DNA from: JBOHWJ01 sp050736615
GTDB taxonomy: Bacteria; Desulfobacterota; Binatia; Binatales; Binataceae
NCBI GenBank assembly: GCA_050736615.1
Contig: JBOHWL010000145.1
Coordinates: forward strand, 1 to 10,490
Direction: 5' to 3'
Length of the DNA stretch: 10,490 nt
The position numbers and the translations under genes are program-made. Of the stretch, positions 6,097-10,490 are shown one piece after another (position 1 is the first letter of the stretch; each line of letters starts with the position of its first letter). A model generated the notes under the pieces. It was not told where the DNA came from, did not search any database, and worked only from the letters and a program-made list of their open reading frames with translations.

Positions 6097-7271
6097 ACAC
6101 CTATCTCAACGAAGTGCTCGCACGCCTGATCGCTTTCGATACGGTAAGCGCGCACAGCGACGTCCCCGCGATGGAATATCTGGCCGGCCAACTCGAACAA
6201 CACGGCTTCCGCGTTCATCTCCGTCGCGACGAGTTCAGCGGCGTGGCGCAAGCCAATCTGGCCGCATGGGCGGGACCGCCGCGCCCGGACGGCCTGATCA
6301 TTTCCGGCCACCTCGATACGGTGCCGGTCGAGGGGCAACCGGGATGGGAACATGACCCCTTGCGCCTGGAGCACGACAGCGATCGCATCTACGGCCGGGG
6401 CAGCTCGGACATGAAAGGGTTTCTGGCGCAGTGCGTCGCCGCCGCCCGTGGCCTTGACCATGCACGGCTCAAGCGTCCGCTCGTATTCCTCTTCACCTCC
6501 AACGAAGAGGTCGGCAGCCTTGGAGCCCAACGCGTTGCGCCGGAACTACAGTCGATCCTGGGCGGAACACCCTGCCCATCACTTTGCTGGATCGGAGAAC
6601 CTACCTCGTATGGCGTCCTGCATACTCACAAAAGTATCGGCGTCTTCGAGATCCGCGTGCATGGGCGCGGCGGGCATAGCGGCGCGCCCGAACAGGGCGT
6701 CAACGCGATCGCCGTGATGGGCAAAGTGCTCGACACCATCGGCCGCTATCAGGCCGAACGCCGTGGCACCCGCAGCGCCGAATTCGAGGGCGTGTTCGAG
6801 TCGCCCTACGACGTGTTGAATTTCGGCACTATCAGCGGCGGCATCGCCGTCAACGTCATCGCCGAGGAATGCGCGTTGCGTTTGACCTATCGGACTCTAC
6901 CGAACAGCGATCCGCACGCGGTCTACAATGAGATCCGCAGGCGAATCGGCACTATCGACACGCATGACTACGGTTCACCCGGCCATCAGGCCACGATTGA
7001 GGTGGGCGAACCGTTGATCGTGCCCGCGATGCTGTCGCGGCGCGGCACCACGCTGGAACAGGCCTTGTTCAAAGCCACCGGGACGAGCACTTCGCGCGGC
7101 GCGCTCTTCAGCACCGACGGCGCCTGGCTCGCGCAGGCCGGCATCACGCCGCTCATCTGCGGCCCCGGCGATTATGATCAGGCTCATCGGCCCAACGAAT
7201 CCATCGGACGTGAAGCCTTCGAGCGCGGCCCTGAATTAATTCTCCAAGTTGTCGGCGACCTGTGCTGCTAA
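6093..7271 (+). CDS. M20-family metallo-deacylase, acetylornithine deacetylase (ArgE)-like
   Basis: This 392-residue protein is an M20 dizinc amidohydrolase, closest in motif to ArgE/DapE enzymes that remove acyl groups from N-acyl amino acids in the cytoplasm. The full catalytic set is visible: SGHLDTVP (His73, Asp75), GRGSSDMKG (bridging Asp106), TSNEEVGSLG (Glu138 general base and Glu139), WIGEPTSY (Glu169) and AHRPNES (His365). The lid/dimerisation domain begins near residue 180, with GRGGHSG (His195). The start at 6093 overlaps the thiolase stop (ATGA) and has GGGAG at 6080-6084, 8 bases upstream, so translational coupling is likely. Arginine genes are absent nearby and the neighbours look catabolic, so the substrate is probably an amide from the pathway rather than acetylornithine. 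That last point is inference. This is the last gene of the rightward run. Confidence 0.9.
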   Translation: MNTYLNEVLARLIAFDTVSAHSDVPAMEYLAGQLEQHGFRVHLRRDEFSGVAQANLAAWAGPPRPDGLIISGHLDTVPVEGQPGWEHDPLRLEHDSDRIYGRGSSDMKGFLAQCVAAARGLDHARLKRPLVFLFTSNEEVGSLGAQRVAPELQSILGGTPCPSLCWIGEPTSYGVLHTHKSIGVFEIRVHGRGGHSGAPEQGVNAIAVMGKVLDTIGRYQAERRGTRSAEFEGVFESPYDVLNFGTISGGIAVNVIAEECALRLTYRTLPNSDPHAVYNEIRRRIGTIDTHDYGSPGHQATIEVGEPLIVPAMLSRRGTTLEQALFKATGTSTSRGALFSTDGAWLAQAGITPLICGPGDYDQAHRPNESIGREAFERGPELILQVVGDLCC

Positions 7272-7338
7272 TTTCGCTGACCCGGCGCCGCTTTCCATCT
7301 CATAGTTCAATTTCCCAAGTTTCGCCTACCAAGTGATG

Positions 7339-7355
7339 ACCGGGAACGGTTTTTT
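7339..7355 (+). terminator. Possible weak intrinsic terminator after the M20 gene
   Basis: ACCG-GGAA-CGGT forms a 4-bp stem closed by a GNRA loop and is followed directly by six T's (7350-7355). It lies 67 bases after the M20 stop. The stem is short for an efficient terminator, so this is tentative. Confidence 0.3.
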
Positions 7356-7586
7356 CCGGAAGTGCTCGCGATCCCGGTGCAATGCCGCGAGATGAGAGAG
7401 AAGCGCTCAAGCCGAGTTGAGTTTAAAGGATATTTCCTGCTGCGGAACGTTTGACCTTGCGGCGCACGGCGACCGCCGGGAAGCTGACGGAGAAGCGCTA
7501 TACCCTCGTCTTGCTTCTCGAAGCTTTCGGGAACTTGGCGAACTTCGAATTTGTCGATCAGCTACGAGCCCTCGACTGGGCGAGCT

Positions 7587-7720
7587 GGTCGAGCACAACG
7601 CGCGTTCGAGTTGTTCGGGCAACCCCAATCTGGTCACGGTCAAGGTCTCTTCCATTCCCTCGCGCAGCGCCGCCGCGGCGCCGGCCAGTCCCGCATGACC
7701 TTTGCGCTTGCTGCTCCAGA
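7587..7720 (-). pseudogene. Remnant of IS256-family (mutator type) transposase
   Basis: Read on the minus strand, this segment encodes KRKGHAGLAG followed by AAAALREGMEETLTVTRLGL and PEQLERALCST. This is the well-known conserved block in the C-terminal third of IS256-family transposases, which normally continues with N.IE and later NVKRW. Here the match stops right after the LCST, and the frame continues into unrelated sequence. Upstream of KRKGHAG the frame (residues C-H-D-T-T-S-R-G) is also unrelated. About 45 of the roughly 400 residues survive, with no visible terminal inverted repeats. It is a decayed scar, so it cannot move, but it shows that an IS once landed between the catabolic genes and the lipoprotein. 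The family call rests on motif memory and is fairly secure. Confidence 0.75.
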
Positions 7721-7783
7721 AGCTATCTAATCCGCGCGACGTGGTGTCATGACACTTAGAAGCATGATTTAACCTGTAAGAAC

Positions 7784-7810
7784 AAAGCCGCACTCATAAA
7801 GCGGCGCTTT
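7784..7810. other. Small hairpin upstream of the lipoprotein promoter
   Basis: GCCGC (7787-7791) pairs with GCGGC (7801-7805) around a 9-base A/T-rich loop; AAA (7784-7786) and TTT (7808-7810) flank it. It could be a small bidirectional terminator insulating the promoter at 7821. The stem is short and the evidence is weak. Confidence 0.3.
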
Positions 7811-7820
7811 ACCACTTGGA

Positions 7821-7849
7821 TTGACACCTTGAGCGACTAAACCTACACT
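7821..7849 (+). promoter_or_regulatory. Sigma70-type promoter of the thaumatin-like lipoprotein
   Basis: A perfect -35 box TTGACA (7821-7826) is followed after exactly 17 bp by TACACT (7844-7849), a good -10 box. Transcription would start near 7856, giving a leader of about 20 bases before the ATG at 7876. This is the best promoter in the window and implies housekeeping-type expression of the lipoprotein. Confidence 0.7.
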
Positions 7850-7875
7850 GAGTAAAATTTCGCTTGGGGGCGGGG

Positions 7876-9654
7876 ATGGCGAAGAAGACGCGCAATTCCT
7901 TGATGGTTGGTCTGATAGCCGCAATGGCGCTCGTGCTGGCAGCCTGCTCCGGCAATACAAGCACTCCGAACACGACGCCCAAGCCGACCGCGACCGCCAC
8001 GCGCACCCCAACTCCCACAGCGACCCCAACTCCGACTGCAACCGCGACCGCCAGGCCGACCCCAACTCCCACAGCGACCACGACCGCCACCGCAACGGCT
8101 TCTCCGACCGCCAGTCCGACTCCGATCGCCTGTACCGGGGGGAATCAGTACACCTTCGTCAACAATTTCTCCTACCCGGTCTGGCTCGCTGAGCAGGGCA
8201 ACGCCGGCTCCAACCCGATCGTTGCGCCGCCGGGCAACAACTGGGAACTTGCGCCCGGCAGCTCGACATCGCTATGCATGCCGGCGAATTGGTCGGGGCG
8301 GTTCTGGCCGCGCACCGAATGTAATTTCGATACGTACTTTGGCAACGATCCTGGCTACGAGTCATGCAGCGTGCAAACCGACTGCAGGAGCGGACACATC
8401 TGCTACGGCGGAAAGTGCATGCTGGATTGCTCCAACGGCAGCACGCCGTTCTGCCAGGGCTCTTCCGGGCTTAACAATCCGGCAGCGATTTGCGCGCCCA
8501 CGGACACAGGCGGTGGCAAGTACTGTACCTACCCAAACGGGACGGTATGCAAGACCGGCGACTGCCAAGGGCAGTTTCAATGCGATGGCATATGGGGTCC
8601 TGGCACATCGGGTTCGAGTTCGTTCAGCTCCAGCATCGGTGGTAACCCACCTATCGAACTGATCGAGCCAACCTCAAACGGAGTGACCAACGTCAACTAC
8701 GATGTGAGCCTGGTGGACGGCTACACGGGCGAAATCGCGATTAGTCCCTCGCCGGACGCGGTCGGAGCGAACTGCTATGCGCCGACCTGCACCAGCGAGC
8801 TCTTTCAGACGTGCCCGGCAAATTTGCAGATCACCGAGGCGCCCACTTCGACCTCAAGCCAGATCCCCTGCGGCACCGGAACCTTCTGTCAGAGCGGCGC
8901 CTGCGTGAACGGCACCTGCGTGATCGCCTGCGGCGCGCCGGGCGATATATGCGCGAACCCCGCTGTGACTCCGCCCGCCGGACTCGACTGTAAAGGGATC
9001 ATTCCCACGGCCGACGGTGGCGACGGTACTGCCCTATACCAGGACATGTATGAAGCCAAAAATACGAACCCGGCTTCGTCCATGGACAAGATGAGTTCGA
9101 GCAATCAAGGCTCGGCTGTATGCTGGGGCGTCATCGAATGTCTGCCGGGCGAGACCTGCGACATGTCGGCGCTAACCTCGGTTCTTCCCACCGGCGTGGG
9201 CGTATGTTCTGGACAAGTCCCATACGGCAATTGCAAAAATGCGGGAGACCCTTGCGGCGGCTATCAGATACCAGCGCCCGCCTACACCAATCCCAACGCG
9301 TTAGGCTATCAATGCGTCATCGCCGCGAATGGGCAGCTCGCATGCGTGCCTCAACCCAGTTCGCAAGCCGGCTTCCCGGTCAGCGGGCTCGGCACCGTCA
9401 TTACAGGGGGCAACCAAGGGCCGCTGTACACGGGCGAGGGCGGCCTGATCAATAAGGCATGGAGGACGGCGGCGCTTCAGGCCGGTGGCGGCACCACGCC
9501 GTTTTACGAGACCTTCAGCGATGCCTGCCCGCATATGTATGCATGGCAGTACGACGATTACACCGGTGGTCTTGATTGCAATACCAACGCCAACGGCATC
9601 AGCACCGGAGCGCAGGTGAACTTCACGGTCAGATTCGGCGCGCCCCCCCGTTGA
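7876..9654 (+). CDS. Thaumatin-like lipoprotein with Thr-Pro stalk and cysteine-rich insertions
   Basis: This 592-residue protein starts with a lipoprotein signal peptide (hydrophobic 10-23, lipobox LAAC, lipidated Cys24). Residues 30-84 form a Thr/Pro/Ala stalk. Then comes a thaumatin-like fold: YTFVNNFSYPVWLAE (92-106), the pair WSGRFWPRTECNFD (139-152), CKTGDCQGQFQC (225-236), PIELIEPTSNG (259-269), NYDVSLVDGY (274-283), CYAPTC (300-305), CPANLQI (313-319), and FYETFSDACPHMYAWQYDDYT (543-563). Between WSGR and CKTGDC a Cys-rich insertion of about 70 residues (CSVQTDCRSGHICYGGKC, 164-181) breaks the fold. A second (332-352) and a third Cys-rich stretch (416-490) enlarge the C-terminal half, so it is about twice as long as a plant thaumatin. 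It should be surface or periplasm anchored and disulfide-rich. Thaumatin folds bind or cleave glucans or act against fungi in plants; the bacterial role is unknown. The ATG at 7876 follows G-rich sequence (GGGGGCGGGG). Confidence 0.88.
   Translation: MAKKTRNSLMVGLIAAMALVLAACSGNTSTPNTTPKPTATATRTPTPTATPTPTATATARPTPTPTATTTATATASPTASPTPIACTGGNQYTFVNNFSYPVWLAEQGNAGSNPIVAPPGNNWELAPGSSTSLCMPANWSGRFWPRTECNFDTYFGNDPGYESCSVQTDCRSGHICYGGKCMLDCSNGSTPFCQGSSGLNNPAAICAPTDTGGGKYCTYPNGTVCKTGDCQGQFQCDGIWGPGTSGSSSFSSSIGGNPPIELIEPTSNGVTNVNYDVSLVDGYTGEIAISPSPDAVGANCYAPTCTSELFQTCPANLQITEAPTSTSSQIPCGTGTFCQSGACVNGTCVIACGAPGDICANPAVTPPAGLDCKGIIPTADGGDGTALYQDMYEAKNTNPASSMDKMSSSNQGSAVCWGVIECLPGETCDMSALTSVLPTGVGVCSGQVPYGNCKNAGDPCGGYQIPAPAYTNPNALGYQCVIAANGQLACVPQPSSQAGFPVSGLGTVITGGNQGPLYTGEGGLINKAWRTAALQAGGGTTPFYETFSDACPHMYAWQYDDYTGGLDCNTNANGISTGAQVNFTVRFGAPPR
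7991..8079 (+). repeat. 54-bp tandem duplication in the Thr-Pro stalk
   Basis: Within the lipoprotein stalk, CGACCGCCA at 7991-7999 recurs at 8045-8053, and an identical 21-base block at 8005-8025 recurs at 8059-8079; both copies are offset by exactly 54 bp (18 codons). The coding product is an in-frame repeat of the R-x-TPTPTAT type. Such repeats change length by slippage or unequal recombination, so stalk length may vary between strains. Confidence 0.7.
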
Positions 9655-9668
9655 GCAGGGCTGCCTGA

Positions 9669-9760
9669 CGCGCGCTCGACAAAAAGCGGCCGGGCGCGCG
9701 GAAAGTTAGTGGCCGAATCGGCTCGCCGATTCGGCCATGAAATTTCACCCTGAAATTTTT
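9669..9760 (+). terminator. Cluster of three hairpins after the lipoprotein, probable terminator
   Basis: Three inverted repeats follow the lipoprotein stop. The first is CGCGCGC/GCGCGCG (9669-9675, 9694-9700; 18-base loop). The second is a perfect 12-bp stem TGGCCGAATCGG/CCGATTCGGCCA (9710-9721, 9726-9737) with a CTCG loop. The third is AAATTTCA/TGAAATTT (9740-9747, 9751-9758) with a CCC loop, followed by TT. The long GC stem followed by the A/T-rich hairpin and T-run (9756-9760) fits termination; the symmetry makes it workable from both strands. No classic T-tract follows stem 2 directly, so efficiency is uncertain. Confidence 0.6.
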
Positions 9761-9876
9761 AGCCTGATGCCGACGCCCGAAGTGATCTACCCTCGGGTCC
9801 ATGAATCGCCACCCCGACATCGACGATACGGGCGGATCGGCGGCGGCCGTTTCCCTCGTAACCGAAGCCCTCCGAT
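9761..9876. other. Short gene-free spacer
   Basis: Between the hairpin cluster and the small minus-strand lipoprotein there is no gene I can support. A 37-codon plus-strand reading from about 9800 and a minus reading over the hairpins lack family resemblance or ribosome sites. Confidence 0.4.
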
Positions 9877-10059
9877 TTAAAACGTCGCGTCGGGATCGTG
9901 GGCGGTCCAGTTGACGATCGTCACCGGCCCTTTGCGTTGAACCGCTGCTGGCTTAAGGTCAGGACCGACTACTTTAAACGGCGGCGGAGGTTGCGCCGCG
10001 CATCCGGCGAGCAACAGCGCCGCGATCAAAATCGTAATCATTTCTGGCAATCGGACCAT
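9877..10059 (-). CDS. Small putative lipoprotein (60 aa)
   Basis: On the minus strand a 60-residue frame encodes a clear lipoprotein-type N-terminus. After a short N-region (MVRLPEM) a hydrophobic stretch (ITILIAALL, residues 8-16) leads to the lipobox LAGC with Cys20. A proline run (PPPP) and a polar tail ending in WTAHDPDATF follow. There is no recognised domain. The start at 10059 is the outermost Met; Met7 at 10041 is an alternative that still carries the hydrophobic core. The ribosome site is poor (GGGAC about 9 bases upstream). It lies opposite to the thaumatin-like gene and shares the hairpin region as a converging 3' end. The signal peptide is a good reason to believe it is real, but its shortness keeps confidence moderate. 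Confidence 0.55.
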   Translation of the reverse strand: MVRLPEMITILIAALLLAGCAAQPPPPFKVVGPDLKPAAVQRKGPVTIVNWTAHDPDATF

Positions 10060-10187
10060 CGCGCTTGTCCCGTATCACAGGCCCCTACAAGATCTGCCAT
10101 AACGAACAGGCAAAAACGCGGCCACACCCGCGCATCGCGTCGGAGGTGAATTTTGCCCGCTAAAGAAGCCTCTGCATAAGCTGCTGG

Positions 10188-10362
10188 TGTCATTCCGAAC
10201 GGAGTCCGCCGCTAGTGTAGCGAGCAAACGAGCCCGCGAGGTGCGTTTGAAATAAGTGAGGAATCCCGGAAAGATCCTTGAAAGGAGAATCAGGATCCGG
10301 GATTCCTCGCTGCGCTCGGAATGACAGAAAAGCAAAATCTTCACACACTCTCGGAATGACAG
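10188..10362. repeat. Dispersed palindromic repeat element ('CHSERSEES'-type)
   Basis: An outer inverted pair TGTCATTCCGA (10188-10198) and TCGGAATGACA (10316-10326) encloses a perfect inner pair of 13 bp, GAGGAATCCCGGA (10258-10270) and TCCGGGATTCCTC (10296-10308). A further copy of the right arm, TCGGAATGACAG, stands at 10351-10362. Sequences of this style (TCATTCCGAGCGAAGCGAGGAATC and relatives) are known as dispersed intergenic repeats in many bacterial genomes and give spurious proteins with the peptide CHSERSEES, which is what the minus strand here reads. It may fold into a hairpin in RNA or DNA. The extra third arm suggests a partial second copy. Confidence 0.75.
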
Positions 10363-10388
10363 ACACTGAGTTGTGCAGAGGTTTCCTA

Positions 10389-10448
10389 AAGCCAATTCCA
10401 TGTCGCAAATCGGGACGCTTGATGCGACACGGACGTGAACGTTGGCTT
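10389..10448. other. Nested double stem
   Basis: Two inverted pairs are nested: AAGCCAA (10389-10395) with TTGGCTT (10442-10448), and TGTCGCA (10401-10407) with TGCGACA (10423-10429). Together they could fold into a 60-base two-helix structure with internal loops. No RNA family is recognised, and 7-bp arms can occur by chance. Confidence 0.25.
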
Positions 10449-10461
10449 CTTTCCTCAGTCT

Positions 10462-10489
10462 TCTCCCCCGCTCTTTTGTGCGGGGGAGA
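10462..10489. repeat. 10-bp palindrome at the window edge
   Basis: TCTCCCCCGC (10462-10471) and GCGGGGGAGA (10480-10489) are perfect inverted arms around the loop TCTTTTGT. It resembles short GC-rich dispersed hairpins seen between genes of many bacteria and could act as a terminator or a folded repeat. The window ends here, so its true extent is unknown. Confidence 0.5.
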
Positions 10490-10490
10490 T

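Larger units (their letters stand above)
7272..7863. other. Gene-free stretch of 592 bp with IS remnant and promoter
   Basis: No intact gene is convincing here. Open readings on both strands (about 7407-7793) are composed mostly of overlapping low-quality sequence. It contains a possible weak terminator (7339-7355), a decayed IS256-family transposase piece (7587-7720, minus), a small hairpin (7784-7810) and the promoter for the thaumatin-like lipoprotein. The segment 7441-7590 reads in plus frame as a helix-like peptide (LTEKRYTLVLLLEAFGNL), but it has no proper start, no end and no family I recognise. Confidence 0.6.

Noticed and set aside
7407..7793. 128-residue minus-strand frame as an intact gene
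   Set aside because: Only the middle part matches a transposase; both ends are unrelated, so it is treated as a pseudogene remnant.
7809..8095. Minus-strand frames opposite the Thr-Pro stalk
   Set aside because: They are low-complexity (Val/Gly/Ala) shadows of the repeat-rich stalk.
9629..9820. 63-residue minus-strand frame over the hairpin cluster
   Set aside because: It reads through palindromes, has no signal or motif and overlaps the end of the lipoprotein gene.
10188..10362. CRISPR array
   Set aside because: Arms are inverted rather than regularly spaced direct repeats, and there are no uniform spacers.
10075..10401. 108-residue minus-strand frame containing CHSERSEES
   Set aside because: This peptide is a well-known artefact of translating dispersed intergenic repeats; the frame is made of repeat arms.

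Overview
The window is GC-rich bacterial DNA. It carries a divergent catabolic-looking gene cluster (about 1-7271), a scarred non-coding stretch (7272-7860), a secreted or surface lipoprotein with a thaumatin-like fold (7876-9654), and a repeat-rich end (9655-10490). Two lipobox signal peptides (L-A-A-C and L-A-G-C), good Shine-Dalgarno sites and one textbook sigma70-type promoter show a bacterium. Thr-Pro-rich lipoprotein stalks, many SnoaL/amidohydrolase/DUF35-thiolase genes and dispersed palindromes recall uncultured soil lineages such as Binatota or related former Deltaproteobacteria. That placement is an impression and cannot be proven from 10 kb.

Region 1 (1-7271). A long amidohydrolase_2-type gene runs leftward off the window edge. 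From the opposite side of a 238-bp intergenic region, six genes run rightward: a SnoaL/NTF2-like small protein, a class II fumarase/aspartase-superfamily lyase closest to 3-carboxymuconate cycloisomerase (PcaB), a stand-alone metallo-beta-lactamase-fold protein with flavodiiron-type ligands, a DUF35 zinc-ribbon/OB-fold protein, a thiolase-fold protein without the nucleophilic cysteine, and an M20 (ArgE/DapE-like) deacylase. Stop/start overlaps or short gaps join lyase to MBL, DUF35 to thiolase, and thiolase to M20. A 112-bp gap with hairpins and a 9-bp direct repeat splits the run before DUF35, so there may be two transcription units. By analogy with Ltp2/ChsH2, the DUF35-thiolase pair suggests acyl-CoA carbon-carbon cleavage. 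The lyase, M20 deacylase and amidohydrolase suggest breakdown or modification of a carboxylated, possibly amide-containing compound. The substrate is unknown.

Region 2 (7272-7860) has no intact gene. It holds a short decayed piece of an IS256-family transposase on the minus strand, ending abruptly, and a strong promoter (TTGACA, 17 bp, TACACT) reading into the next gene.

Region 3 (7876-9654) encodes a 592-residue lipoprotein: signal peptide, Thr/Pro/Ala-rich stalk built partly from a 54-bp duplication, and a thaumatin-like domain interrupted by cysteine-rich insertions. It is followed by a cluster of three hairpins that probably terminates transcription.

Region 4 (9655-10490) has a 60-residue putative lipoprotein on the minus strand, a dispersed-repeat element of the kind that yields spurious 'CHSERSEES' peptides, and a 10-bp palindrome at the window edge. 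No tRNA, rRNA or CRISPR array was seen.
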